This document shows positions 1 to 12,883 of a DNA stretch of 64,000 nt, piece by piece (positions within the stretch are counted from its first letter, which is position 1; the number at the start of each line of letters is the position of its first letter). This DNA is from Channa striata (taxonomy: Eukaryota > Chordata > Actinopteri > Anabantiformes > Channidae). A program made the translations under genes and the position numbers. The stretch lies in contig CM065177.1 of NCBI GenBank assembly GCA_033026295.1, positions 1,791,400 to 1,855,399 on the forward strand. Reading direction: 5' to 3'. The notes under the pieces were generated by a model. It saw only the letters and a program-made list of their open reading frames with translations, made no database searches and was not told the DNA's origin.

Positions 1-3000
1 CCAGTGTCTCAGCCCCCTCACTATCTGAAGATACACGTTCCAATATGTTCCTTTCTGCCTGAAGATAATTCAATCATCCTCACTTCCAGTTACTCTCAGG
101 GCAAAGGAGCGGACGCCGTCAGGTCCCCTCTGACTCCGCTAACTCAATAGAAATGTGATTGTGTTTTTGGTGTGGCACGGACTGAAAACGCCGAGCACAC
201 ACATAGAAAATAAACAGAGGCTTTTCTTCTCTGCTTTTTTGTCCCGTGGGATGGGTTCACTGGTCAGATATGAATCACCACAACCATGTGTCTGTTGTTG
301 CAGTGTTTGCTGCTGGCTTCCTCAGAGGAATAAGTTATGATCTTGTCTACCAGTGTCTGCTCCCCCCTCGCGAAACCTACCCTATCCCTTTGTTTGTCTC
401 ACCCTGCATTGCCTCTAGGTGCAAATCAACTATCATCAATTTGTCAACTCTAAAACACAGAGTGCGCAATCAAGAGCTGTTTTGCTAATGCCCTGTACTA
501 AATGGGGGAGGAGGTAAGCTCTAGGCACAATGGCAGAGGAAATTATATAGATTTAAACGGGGGTTTGGCATATGTTTACACCAGCAGCTGCTCCCTGTGT
601 GACAGGCTGCATTTAAGGCCGGAGATCTGGCCAAACAATAGAAAAGTATACGCTCACTTTTCCTGTGAGCCACACTGAGTGGTCAGGCAGGCACAGATGG
701 AGTGTCGCACCGCAGAAGCCGAGAGAGGTGGATTCCTTTCCTCTTTGCAAGGAAGCCGTGGCCCATTGTCCAATTCTGAGACATGCTTTGACAGCTTTTG
801 GCCTTGGAAGCAAACCAGGGGTCTCCTACTTTGTTTTCTGAGAGGTCAGAGCTGCAGACATACAGTGTGTAAATGAAACACTAAATGGGGGTGTTTTTAG
901 TGCAAAGTGTTTTTCCAGCAAGCCCTCCAGGCCATTGTTCAAACTGTCAGAAAGTTGAGCGTCTCATCCTCACTTCTCCTCCTACTCTTTTCCTCTGTCT
1001 CTCTCCCTTTCCCATCCTTCCTCACTTTGTTTGTGAGCATGCATGGGCGTTGTCATTTATCAGGCTGCATTGTGGCAGACACTAGGTTGGACACTGCAGG
1101 ATGTGGTAGCTGTGGAGGAGAGTGGTGATGGATTAAAAGCCAGAGTTATTCTATGCTTCAGGAAGACAACATGTAAATCATAAAGATTACAGACTACAGA
1201 GTCAGACATTTTGCGAAAACAAGTAATCATTACTAGGATGAAAATACTCAAGTCAAGTTGAGACGCATAGAGAATGCAGTCGTTTGTAGGAAATTTTTAC
1301 TCACTATGGAATTTTGTGAATACAAATCTGAATTATGCAACAGTCCAAATGTTACCAGTCAAGATGAAATGACAACCTATATGAGGGAAAACACTGTAAA
1401 CAAGCAAGACTGAACAAAGCCCAACAGGAATATGAATAAGAAATTATGCAATCATTCCTGATTACAAGATTGCTCACACAAAATACAGTTTGTAACTTTT
1501 TAAAATGAGAACTATGCAAAACACATGGAGAGGTGATGCTGAAGCCATTTGAATATCCCTGAACGGCTGCCACTTATGTTCTATTAATCTGGGTCAAAGT
1601 TTCTGAGCGATGTTTATGCTTCCATCCCATAAATTATTTCTGTCTGATTAATTAGTTTTGCATGTTTTTTTAACTGGAATTTCCTAATGCTGACTACCTG
1701 AAGGGCTCACAGGAGCATAGATGACCCCAACAACACAGTGAGGGGGCGATTTCCCTTTTCGTGCTGGCACCAGCTTAAGTGGCATATTGAAACCTTTTTT
1801 TTTACAAACCAATTTTTAGAAAGATCAGTATTAAGTCATTTCAAGCTGGAATGTGTGACCTTCAGAAACTACTGTGAATGCAATTGTTTACATGAGAATC
1901 AAAGTTATTAATGATGTCTTGACAAACTCAATTTTCTCTTTTCGTTTTGTCAGTCCACACGCTCGTTACACTAACTTTGGGTTGGTTTGAGGTGCAGGTG
2001 CTGCTTAGCATCTCTGGAGCTGATGTCCCTGCCAAGTAGTTTCGAGCTGAATTTGGGGTGAAATTAGGGAAACCAGGTGTTTATCGCCATTAAAATAATG
2101 GCCCAAGGGTGGCTTTCGGTGCTAGTCCTCAGACCACAGAGTCTCCTGGTCCTTCCTTCATATGTGTCAGTGTCCTTGTGCAACCCCAAGTTTTTCCCAG
2201 TCCGGTCGAATTGATGTAAAAGTTGCTCGACAGATGAAAACCTCAGTAGACTGTATTTGGTGGAAACAGGTAGTAAGGCTATCCACTGCTCGATGTTAAT
2301 ACATGCGTGTCAGCATTTAAATTGCAAAGTAAGTTTATACTCTGCATATGCATGAATACTTTTATACTGTAACCATCAGTGCATCCAATTGTTTCATTCC
2401 CTTCTTTTATCCTCGGCAGTGACCCACATTCTCAAAGCACAGACTTAGTTAACAAAGACATTATGAAGATAAAAGGAAACTGCGTTACCTTTTTCTTCCT
2501 CACCTGGTTCTTTTAGTGAGGACAATGCGCCTGATACTATAAGACTAGATCTAAGATTGGATTCTAATGAGTTGTGTGTCTGCATCCACATCACTGCTGC
2601 GCATCAAATAACACAATCTCAAGTACATTTATTTTTTATCACTGTTGGTGTGAGGCACATTGAATATTCCCTTTGCATCACATTCACCATTAGATTCCCC
2701 CCTGCTTACAGGACTGTCTTGGAAAGCAAATGCTCTGAATGAAAGGCGAGGGCAGGGCAGGGAAGGGAGGAGAAGGGCACTGACCCCTGATTGAAATTAT
2801 ACTTTGACATTTGCTGTACAGTACATCCCTATTTCAATTTGTTCTTATTTCTCCTTTATCCTTTTCCAGCATGTCATATTTAAATCAATGCAAACCTGAC
2901 ACCGCCAGCTTACACTTGGTATAAAAACAGGATTCCTTATGACAAAGAGTCAGTGCCCTACATCTTAAACAGTAATGCAATCTAATGTAAATGATTTAAG

Positions 3001-4787
3001 TGACTATTTGTGAGCTAAATATACATTTATATCACAAGGAGTTGTAATAGAAAAATGCATTTTTTGCTCAGTTTCTAACAAGTGCCGCAAATATTCAACA
3101 CACCATAGTGTTAAATACATACATTAGTAACTTTACACAAGACAATGTTTGTGATGCTCAAACAAAAAAATAGGAATAAAATACAGTCAAGAAGTTAAAA
3201 TAAACGATGTCTTGAGTGTGGAAATGTGTTTTTTTCATCTCGTGGCATGTCAAGTGCTTTTTCAGATTGTAGCAGGCAAAAAGAGCAATGGCAACATAAA
3301 TTGTCGAAATGTACATCCAGGTGTGGACAGGCTCAGTAAATTCTTTTTACTATTTCTACTAGTGAAGTTGCCGCTGAGACTCTATATTTTTACTATGACA
3401 CTGTCCCCCAGCCAATAAATGGAATTGCATCTTGTGTACATGTAGCAATAATTTCTAAAGATGAACCCAACTGATGTTACACATCTACGCAGGCTACGTA
3501 AGGGTGCCGTGTCTTGTTTGCATAGATAAAAGCAAGTGTATCTCGATTCTTCAGCCACTTGTGGCTGAAGCTACAGCAGCGAAGGCCTATTATGGACAAT
3601 GGTGTTGTGATGGCGGTGCTCCTGGGTAGAAAAGCTTTGTGAGGCTCTTGTAATAAAGCCTGGCATAGTTCAGAATGAGACATCTGGGCATCAAAGGAGA
3701 AATAAATGCAACCAAAGGACATGGCGAGAGCAGACAGAGGAAGGTTGGAGACACTGTAATAAAAAGTAAGTGGGGTAAAGTGGTCCTCTAAGGAGCCAGA
3801 GAGAGATGGTTTGTGACACAGAACAAAGGGGGGGGGAGACTGAGGGCGCAGAGGACTCAACTGAGAGGGCCCAGGAGAGATTATCATAAAGCATAAGTGG
3901 GTCTACTAAAGAGAAAAAAAGAGAGACACAGATTTGTGTGTGAGGTGACACTAAAAAGACAGAGAAAGTCATGTGATCCTACAAGGAGAATAGGAACTTC
4001 CTGGAGAGCCTTGTAACTTGACGACAGCCACGGTCCACTGAGCAGAGTCATGTTCTGCCTCCACTATGCCTTTGATGAAGCCCCACAACCAACCCCTATC
4101 TACAGCTTGTTTCCTTGCTTCAACCAGGAAGAAAGTTGAAAATGCCATTTTTTTTGTCAAATATCAACTGTCAAGCCTAATGAGAGCTTAGGGGTTAATT
4201 ACAATGATAAAAAGGCGGAGAGAGAGGGTGAAGAACAGCCTGTTAAAGTTGCCTCAGTGTCTACAGGCAGCTTGTGGATGCTGGCAGTGTTCATACGTGG
4301 CTGTCTGTCCGCCTGTCTCGGAGGTAATGTTTCAGCCCAGCAGGTTTAGTGCTGTTCGGATAGGGTTGCCAAGCTTGCTACGTGAAGCTCCAAATTGAGT
4401 CCCTGCTGCAGCTGCTTTGTGTGCGGGAAGGCACGAGTGAGGACGAGAGTTTTTCCTGTGTAAAATCAATGGGAACTGACCTCTCTGCTTACTTTATCAC
4501 AACGCATCCAAGACATGAGACGTGCGAGATAACAAAGCTACCGCTGGTATGGCCGTCTCCTCAGTGTGTGGGGCTATTGCTTTGTGTCTGTCTTTAGTTC
4601 TCAAGACCTAGTGATGAAAAAAGTCAGTTTTTCATTGTTGATATTTGATTTGAAAGCGTCCGTTTCACATCTTAGTGTTTGGACTCAAGAAGACCTTTAG
4701 AAAATGGACCTGAACCCAACAGACTAATTAATTTCCCCCCAAAGAAAAGAGACATTTTGTAAGCTGTGTGTCTTCCATCTGCCTCGA
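1..4787. other. Non-coding stretch without recognised genes
   Basis: I see no protein-coding gene, exon or RNA gene here. The longest frame (136 codons, minus strand, 3477-3887) is Ser/Leu/Pro-rich with no recognisable domain. The sequence is mixed AT-rich DNA with short homopolymers, including a G run near 3829-3837. A G-quadruplex motif is listed separately. Unrecognised old repeats or regulatory elements could be present. Confidence 0.6.
2750..2767 (+). other. G-quadruplex motif
   Basis: Four GGG runs are separated by two-base loops (CA, CA, AA), and further G runs follow downstream to about 2777. This fits the canonical G3 N1-7 quadruplex pattern with very short loops, which usually form stable structures. 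No promoter or gene is recognised beside it, so any role is unknown. Confidence 0.6.
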
Positions 4788-4930
4788 CCCAACCGATCAC
4801 AGCAGATGGCCGCCCACCCTTAGCCTGGTTCTGCTGGAGGTTTCTTCTGTTAAAGGAGTTTTTCCTCAAGGGGGATTTTTGGGTTTTGACTTTGTGCCAT
4901 GAAATAAAGTTGAATTGAAATGGAGTTGAA
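4788..4930 (+). mobile_element. Truncated L2 LINE 3' tail fragment
   Basis: This stretch matches, in the opposite orientation, the 3' UTR of the large L2 element whose 3' end is at 8491. Shared blocks include 'agcctggttctgctggagg', then 'tttcttc', a 'gttaaaggagtttttcctc'-like block, 'aagggggattt' and a terminal ttgaattgaa repeat. It has internal deletions relative to the larger copy, between the 'tcctc' block and the terminus, and no coding part remains. It is a typical 5'-truncated, decayed LINE tail. The left boundary is approximate. Confidence 0.75.
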
Positions 4931-7900
4931 TATCTTATCTATCTTAATATAATATATAAATGGCCTTAGGTCCCTTGTCAGAACAAGGCACAGTTGTGAA
5001 GTTCAATTTATTTTTTAGACTTATTCACAAATCCATGAATGGTGGTAAAAACGGACCCTGACCAAATTCAACTGAACAAATTTGAACGTGACCTGATTTG
5101 TTGATTCCTCAAAACCTTAATACCTCAAGTTTCGTACTTGATTTTCCCCTTGACACTGCAGTGAACCCAGTTATATGGCTCCTACACAGTCATCAGCATG
5201 TCCCAAAATTTCTGTGTATTAACAAATTTGCTACAATTGAATTTCAAACATCCTATTTTTGGATGTGCTTGTAAAAATACAGTGTTGATAAAATTTTAAG
5301 TTTTCTTTTTTTTCCCCTGTAAATCAGCTAAAGGGGCCAATGAGAGTATTAATAACAAAGATGTACATCATAACTAAACCTTCAAAATGTCCAGAAGTTA
5401 CATGTGAAAGTTGTTCTATACCAAACTTGTAATACACAAGTGCTAATTAAAGTGCCTACATTTTAACTTAATATAATTCAATATTATATTATTATTAAAT
5501 AAGTGCACAAATTAGTGAAGGTGGTTTACTTTCAAACTGATTTTTTTTTTCTTTGTAGTCTTTGAGGCACAGGTTTAATGAAATGTTCTTTTTCAAAATA
5601 GTTATTTGCTTAGGAAATAAAAAAACTAACAAAAAGAAACTCATCATTTTGCTAGATAAAATTGCAGCACCAGGAATATTCACTAAGTTGTCAGATGTTT
5701 ATTTGTTTTACTGCAGGCTGGTGATAAGATATATACAGTGTGTGAACATGGCAATGAGTTGTGTGTTTAATTCTTTCTTTAGTTTCACTAATTAAAAAGT
5801 ACCTCTTTTGTTGTTGATGAGAAACTAATTAATTGCTGTGCACTGAAGATGTAAACCTACACTATACTTTAATACACTGCTATTCCAGTTAGTGAACAGA
5901 ACAGAACAGATATAAAACAAACCTACTCTCTGTATCTGTTGTGTTTATAAAAATACATCTATTCAAATCTGTACTGTACAATTTTAGACATGAAGCTATA
6001 CAATTTTTCTGAAGTTTATTGTCTTAGTGCTTTCTCAGTGTGACCACATACAATACATGAACTAAACTAAAGGTACTAATTAACAAGACTGAACTCAAAA
6101 ATTAAAAAACGTGATCCTTATTAGCGGAGTGACCATATTGTACGCTTCACTGTTTACAGTACATGATGCAAGCAAAGATCCATATCGACTTGCAGATATC
6201 AATTTGACTATTATTCCACTCAATGGTTAATTATGAGTCGTTACAGATAAACTGATCAACTTTCATTGTTTTATTTTAATGCAAACCAGGATCTTTTACA
6301 TTACCAAATCAATTGGACAAACTTAAGCTCAACTTAACAGCTTGATATATGTTTGTGTCCAAATCTAAGAAAGATGTAACTCCACATTTATGATTTGTAA
6401 CCACATGTATGAGCTAATAAGAGCAAATAATGGGCTTGAAAACATTCGAATAAGATAAGATCTGACATAAGATCAATTCTACAATCCAACAATTAATTAC
6501 TGTTGTTGTTGTTGTTGTTGAGATCACATGTTGAGCACGGATGTAGCCATGGATGTAAAAACTGGTGTGGAATTATGGGTATTAAGTATAAATGTAATTT
6601 TAAGCTTGGAGGAAACTCCCCATTTTCACAGACCTCTACTGTATTTTTAAGTCACAATTGTTTTTACCCTGATGTTGGAGGGAAAAAAGTCTTAATTTCA
6701 TTTGCTTTTTTTTTTGCTTACTTGCTTTGCTTTCTACCATTATTAAGGGTATTTAATGAGCTACTGCAAATTGTTTGACACATTATAGCCTAACAGTTAA
6801 AGCAAGAACATTTTCATTGATTTAGAGCAGTTTTACATTATTTTGTAGCTGTTTGCTAGGCCCTGAAGTCCGAGTCTTTACAGATGCTGTAAATCAATGA
6901 TGAGGTCTACCCTATTCAGAATAAAAACAGAGAAAAGAAAAGATACTGGATAGCTCAATTTAGATATTTTCTCAGAGGTTCTGCCCCCTTCTTAACCCAG
7001 GAGTTTAAAACCTTTAAGAGGATGTTGACTGCGTAGCCTGCAGCCAGGAGCCTCTGGTTAAAGAGCGCCTCTGGTGAGATGGCTCTCTTCTTCAGTATAC
7101 AGAGTTGGCACCGGATGACCACAGCATAGAATCACTGAAGCAACTGCATTTCTGTAATAAACAAAACAGAGAAACTATTTGAAGGGAAAATTCCCACCTT
7201 TCCCAGCAATGATTAAAAGTTGGACAAAGATATCTCAAAGTCTCATGACCAGACAGAGGTCATTTTGGGACCTCATGCTCTCAGAGCTACAGTGGAATAT
7301 TTCCTGAAAAGAATGTAGAAATTTTGCCAAGTATAAAAAAAATACAAAACTGTGCAGACAAAAACCAAGAATGAGGTTAATTTAACTGCATAAACTTAGA
7401 TACAACATTTGGTAGAAAGGAAACCTCGAGTCTCTTCAGTGAATGATGTCTTAAGTGATATTATAAAATGTTACTAAAAGTGTTTGTCTGGAATGAAGAA
7501 CAACAAATTAACATGAATATTTGATGTCGACATTGTTACTGCGCTGCACTCTAAGTACACAGATAATACTTGTGCATAGACACACGTCCATGCATTAGAT
7601 GGCAACACCCCACTATTTTATCTTTCAAGGTGATTCTAGGGGCACAATTATGCCTAATGTAGCTACAGCGGTAAAAAGCCAGATTGTCCATTATTGTCTT
7701 TGAGAGCCATTTACTACATCAGCAGGTCGAATGTCACCAGATGAATGCAATTATTGATTAAAACCCCAAACCTGTGATTAGTTTCTTTTCATACAAATCC
7801 GTCATTGTTTGGTTGAAAACAGAAATTGAACAAAGTGCAATATTGAGGCAGAGCACTAACATGTAAGCTATTAACTGCTCTGCAATTGTTTATAATATGA

Positions 7901-8490
7901 TAAACAAAGCCCTTGTCCATTCTGCTGGCACAGCTCAAGCAACAGCAATGTGGTTGGTCCACTATTTTGGTCCATACTAAATGATCTCAACATTGGCATC
8001 AACTTTGGTTCAGATAATGAAAGTTAGATCAGACTGGCAATGACTTGAGAGGTGATACAGTACATCTCGTTACTCGGTTTTCATAAGGTAACACTAAATC
8101 ACTAAACTTCCTTTTTTAAATCGCAGCTTGGGCTGTTGTTTTTCACAGTAGGTTGGGTGCCTGCAATATCGTGTTCTGTGAATCTCTGTAAGCACACATT
8201 TGTACTACAAAGTTGAAGTTGAAAACAGAGCAGAAATTACTGCCTTGAAGTTTGTAGTTTGCTGTCACTATGAAATCACATTCTTATGAGTTCATACATG
8301 AGTTTCAGTGGACGATTGTGCCAATTGTAATCAAATTATCTCCAGATGTTCCTGAGATATTGTGTTGACAAGAAAGGGACAGACATGAGGTAACAGTGAT
8401 TTTGACCTCTCGACTCAAAGTCGACCTTTGCATTCAAGCAGCAGCTTGTATTAAATCCCAGTTAAGACAGTCCTGAGATTAAATTTTCCA
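4931..8490. other. Non-coding stretch without recognised genes
   Basis: This is AT-rich DNA with no supported gene. All frames are under 100 codons and none is recognisable. It includes a (TTG)n tract at 6501-6520 and three copies of a 5-base AGAAC-type unit near 5894-5910. A block at about 7660-7790 with clustered ATTGT and ATTA words looks like possible regulatory DNA but cannot be tested here. Confidence 0.55.
6501..6520 (+). repeat. (TTG)n microsatellite
   Basis: About six and a half uninterrupted copies of TTG/GTT. This is an ordinary trinucleotide simple repeat. Confidence 0.9.
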
Positions 8491-8506
8491 ATTCAATTCA
8501 ATTCAA
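8491..8506 (-). repeat. (TTGAA)n terminal repeat of the L2
   Basis: About three copies of TTGAA/ATTCA mark the 3' end of the LINE. L2-type elements end in short tandem repeats instead of poly(A), thought to help prime reverse transcription at the target. The fragment at 4788-4930 ends with the same unit. Confidence 0.85.
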
Positions 8507-9035
8507 CTATATTTATATAACACCAATTTACAACAAAGTCATCTCAAGGCACTTTACATAATAAAGTCAAGACTATACAAACATTTAGAGAAAACCCAAC
8601 AAATCCCCCCTTGAGCAGCTATAGGCAACAGTGGAGAGGAAAAACTCCCTTTACCGGAAGAAACCTCCAGCAGAACCAGGCTCAGGGTGGACGGACATCT
8701 GCCTTGACCGGTTGGGCTGAGTGGAAAGTGGAGAGAGAAAAGAACAGAGCAACAAAAGCAACAACAAAACATTGGGCAGGTTAGTGGGACCAGTAGCTGC
8801 ACATTGGAGGATACACAGCCAAATCCGGGGACACCTGAGGACGGGGACTATGCACAACTACGAGAGAAAGAACACAGAGTTACTGTCATACAGTGGTGAC
8901 ATATAAATGTGGGCTGAGAGGAGAGAGGGACGAGAAGACGTAAATGGCTCGAGTCCCCCAGCGGTCTAAGCCTATAGCAGCAGAACTATAATTAACTATA
9001 AGCTTTATCAAAGACGAAGCTTATGAGCCTTGTCT
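8491..9035 (-). other. L2 3' UTR and tail
   Basis: This is the non-coding 3' part of the LINE. It contains the block common in many teleost genomes ('cctggttctgctggaggttt' on the minus strand) followed by a segment ending 'tatataaatatagttgaatt'. The same block and terminus occur in the fragment at 4788-4930, which confirms the element's 3' boundary. Short frames across it are chance translations of the UTR. Confidence 0.85.
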
Positions 9036-11772
9036 TTAAAAAGGGAGGGTGTCTGCTTCCCGAATCTGGACTTGGAGCTGGTTCCACAGGAGAGGAGCTT
9101 GATAGCTAAAGGCTCTGCCTCCCATTCTACTTTTGGAAATTCTGGGAACCACAAGTAGGCCTGCATTTTGGGACCGAAGTGGTCTAGTAGGATAATCTGG
9201 TATTAGGAGATCTTTTAGGTATGATGGAGCTTGACCGTGTAGAGCTTTATAGGTAAGAAGAAGGGTTTTAAATTCTATTCTACATTTAATGGGAAGCCAA
9301 TGGAGAGAAGCTAATGAAGGTGAAATATGATCTCTCTCACCAATCCTAGTCAACAATCTTGCTGCAGCATTTTGGATTAATTGGAGGGTTTTTAGAAAGT
9401 TACTGGGGCAGCGTGAAAGTAGAGAATTACAGTCCAATCTAGAAGTAACAAATGCATGGACCAGTTTTTCAGCATCGCTTTGGGATAGGATCCTCCTAAT
9501 TTTGGCAATGTTCCGTAGGTGGAAGAAGGCTGTTCTAGAGATTTGTTTTATGTGAGGTAAATGACAAATCCTGGTCAAAAATGACTCCAAGATTCCTTGC
9601 AGTACTACTGGGGGCCAGAGTCATGTCATCTAAAGTAGGAATATGGTTAGAGAACATGTTTCTTAGACTTTTAGGCCCAAATACAATAACTTCAGTTTGA
9701 TCTGAGTTTAGAAGAAGGAATTATACGTCATCCAGTCCCTTATGTCTTTTAAACATGCTTGTAGTTTGATTAATTGATTTGTTTCATCAGGTTTCCTAGA
9801 TAGATATAACTGTGTGTCATCAGCGTAGCAATGAAAATTTACAGTGTTTTCTAATAATGTTGCCAAGGGGAAACATATATAGAGTAAAGAGTATTGGTCC
9901 TAATACAGAGCCTTGTGGAATTCCATAACTAACTTTTGTGTATGTCGAAGATTCATCATTAACACGAGTAAATTGGAATCTATCTGATAGATACGATTTA
10001 AACCAATTTAGTGCAGTTCCTTTAATTCCACATGTTCTAGTCTTTGTAATAATATTCTGTGATCAATGGTGTCAAATGCAGCACTAAGATCTAGCAAAAC
10101 TAGTATAGAGACAAGTCCGTTATCTGAAGCCAGAAGAAGAAAGTTGGTGACTTTAATCAGTGCAGTTTCTGTGCTATGATGAACTCTAAATCCTGACTGA
10201 AATTCTTCAAACAAGTCGTTACTGCGCAGGTGGTCACATAATTGCTTTACAACTACTTTTTCATGTATTTTAGAAATAAAGGGGAGATTGGATATTGGTC
10301 TGTAATTGGCTAAGACACCTGGATCCAGACTAGGTTTTTTAAGTAGAGGTTTGATTACAGCTACCTTGTAGGCCTCTGGTACATATCCTTTTTGTAAAGA
10401 TAGTTTAATGATATCTAATATGAACGTGTCTAATAAGGGCAGAGCATCTTTGAGCAGTGTAACTGGAATAGGGTCTAGCAGACATGTTGTTGGTTTAGAT
10501 GCCATACTAGTTGAAGTTAACTCAGCAAGGTCTATGGGCACAAAGCAGTCTAAAAGGGACTGAGGACTTACTGATGATTGTAATTATGTTGTATTTTCTC
10601 TTTAATACTTACAATTTTATTTGTGAAGAAAGTCATGAAGTCATTACTGCTGAGCCTTAAGGGAAAACTAGGCTCAACTGAACTATGGCTTTTAGTCAGC
10701 CTGGCTACATTGCTGAATAGAAACCGGGGGCTGTTCCTATTTTCCTCTATTAGTGATGAATATTATGCTGTTCTGGCTTTACGGAGTGCTAATTTGTATA
10801 AGTATAAACTCTTTTTCCAGGCTAAGCATGATTCTTGTGAATGAGTGGAATGCCAATTCCTTTCTAGTCTTCGTGACGCCTGCTCTAAATTGCGGGTTTG
10901 CGAGCTATACCATGAAGATCGCCTGTTCAGTATTACTTCCTTCTTTTTTAGAGGGGCAACACTATCAAGTGTAGAACGTAAAGATGCTGCATAATTATGA
11001 GTAAGGTAATCAACTTGTACAGGAGTACAGTTAATGAGGCTACTCTCAGTTAAATCGGTACATGTTGAAGTAAATGATGAAGGGATCATTTCCTTAAATT
11101 TGTTCACAGTGTTTTCAGATAAACACCTACTGAAGAAAAACTTTTTTCTAGCTGCTGTGTAGTCCATTAAATTAAATTCAAATGTTATTAGGAAATGGTC
11201 AGAGAGAACAGAATTATGGGGAAATACTGTTAGTTTATCAATTTCAATGCGTATGCAAGGACAAGGTCTAGGGTGTGACTAAAACAGTGAGTGGGTTCAT
11301 TTACATTTTGAGAGAAACCAATTGAATCTAATAATGAAGTAAATGCCGTGTTGAGGGAGTTACCGTCAGCATCTACATGAATGTTAAAATCGCCCACTAT
11401 GACGACTTTATCTGCACTAAGCACTAAGTTGGCTAGAAAATCTGAGAATTCAGTCAAAAATTCAGAATAAGGATTTTGAGTTTGTGTGAAAGGCTCAGAG
11501 TAAGACTCTCACATGAGGTATAACTATGTTTAGGTCTAGGTTCTATCGGTAAGCTTGAGTGATAGATTGCTGCTACTCCTCCACCTCGGCCTGAGCTTCT
11601 AGGAACATGATAGTTAATATGACTTGGGGGGGTCGACTCATTTAAACTAACATATTCCTACTTCTGCAACCAGGTTTCAGTGAGACAAAATAAATCGAAT
11701 TGATGATCGCTTATCAAGTCATTTACTAACAGAGATTTAGATGAGAGAGATCTGATATTTAATAATCCTCAT
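9036..11772 (-). pseudogene. L2 ORF2 remnant: endonuclease and reverse transcriptase
   Basis: ORF2 of L2 LINEs nicks the target DNA and reverse-transcribes the element RNA at the nick. Reading the minus strand, the endonuclease part starts near 11772. It shows CLTETWLQ (11666-11689), a GRGGGVA-type block (about 11578-11598), GDFNIH (11377-11394) and HTLDLVL (about 11260-11290). The reverse transcriptase follows with ANYRPISNLPFISKI, FQSGFRVHHSTETAL and LLDLSAAFDTIDH inside 10008-10541. Next come GIPQGSVLGPILF (about 9887-9925), YADDTQLYL with the catalytic YADD at 9816-9827, and NLGVIFDQDLSF near 9560-9600. The C-terminal region (9036-9590) is one open stretch containing SRMGGRAFSYQAPLLWNQL. 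The frame is broken several times: one shift just upstream of YADD, one near 9548, and others between 11457 and 10541. Motifs survive, but no full-length protein can be made. Confidence 0.9.
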
Positions 11773-12187
11773 TAATGTTTTAGTTTTTTGTTCAGTAAGA
11801 TGATTAGTTTATTTTTTGCTTTTATTAAGTTATTATGATTAACTCATCTTGTGATCATTTTTAGTTTGTGAAATTCAGTTAATCGGGGAACAGACAGTGT
11901 AAAGGTTGCCGTAACTAGAGGACCCAAAAGCAGAAGCTGAGCCTCGCCGATAATGGAACAATTTTATTAGCACAAGAACTACTGGTACAGTTATCAATTA
12001 TCAGACGCACTACTGATCCTGTAATACTCTGCACCGAGACCTAAACCTTAACAAAACTCTCTCTCAAAAAAGGTTTAACAATATCAAATAATCAAACAGT
12101 ATAAACTCAAAGGCAGAGACCTAGACTATAACAAACTCCCTCAAAATGTATAAAAATATTAATCAACATAACCGTACTAACTCAAAG

Positions 12188-12883
12188 TGTTATGATTCAG
12201 TTCCTCACTTCCACTTCCTCCCCTACACTTTTATTTTGTCACCCACTCTTCTCTACATCCTGTCCTGCTCTACAATTACTCTGGCAACTTCACCACCCTT
12301 GATTGACCTCAATTGGTTTCACCTGTTCCCCCCTGTCCACTTATACCTGGACTTCACCACAGCTTGTTGCCAGATCGTCCTTCTTCATGACTGATCTCCA
12401 GTTCCCCATGAAGCTTGCTAGCCACGCCAGATTAGTTCATGTTGGACCTTTGCACCCTGCTTGCCTGTTTACCTGCCTGCACAGCCACCCCTCATCTACA
12501 AGCCGTCTTCTGCCACCACTCATCTACAAGCCATCCTCCTGGTAACCTGCCTGCACATCCACAACTCACCTTCAAGCCGTCTGTAGTTACCTGCCCGCTG
12601 AGCTGTTACTCGCCTGCTATTCGGTCTAGTACCTGGTCTATCTGTCTGCTCATCCTCGTCGCCTGAAGGCCTCTCTCCCCTACCTGTCTGTGCATTCCCC
12701 ATCCTGCCTCTCCTGGTTCTCTCATATATTTGGCCCCGCAACACATTCCCCACCTCCCTATTCACTGTATTTAATCTGTTCTATCTCAATAAACATTCAC
12801 AATCTTCCTCCTGTGTCCAATACTTCTGGGTCCAAAGAAGAACATCTTTCTGAAACAAAGGCAGAGAGACTAAGACCATAACA
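12188..12883 (+). mobile_element. Solo LTR (696 bp), plus strand, nested
   Basis: The ends are a perfect 7-bp inverted pair, TGTTATG at 12188 and CATAACA ending at 12883, in the TG...CA form of LTRs. The body is C/T-rich and carries a polyadenylation signal AATAAA at 12788-12793, about 90 bases before the 3' end, in the position expected for an R/U5 boundary. The style (pyrimidine-rich U3/R, AATAAA, then 'ctgggtccaa') resembles fish Ty3/gypsy-type LTRs, but the family assignment is from recollection. Flanking 5-mers (caaag, agaaa) are not an exact duplication. No gag, pol or env is present, so this is a solo LTR left by recombination. Frames on either strand inside it are chance. Confidence 0.65.
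12788..12793 (+). promoter_or_regulatory. Polyadenylation signal in the LTR
   Basis: AATAAA sits about 90 bases from the 3' end of the plus-strand LTR, where retroelements normally carry their poly(A) signal. It supports the orientation assigned to the LTR. Confidence 0.55.

Noticed and set aside
3477..3887. 136-codon minus-strand open frame
   Set aside because: The composition is Ser/Leu/Pro-rich with no domain or signal. An overlapping frame is equally open, which is expected by chance in this base composition.
12146..12881. Several 60-80 codon frames on both strands
   Set aside because: They fall within the solo LTR and its flank and are Pro/Ser/Leu-rich translations of pyrimidine-rich LTR DNA.
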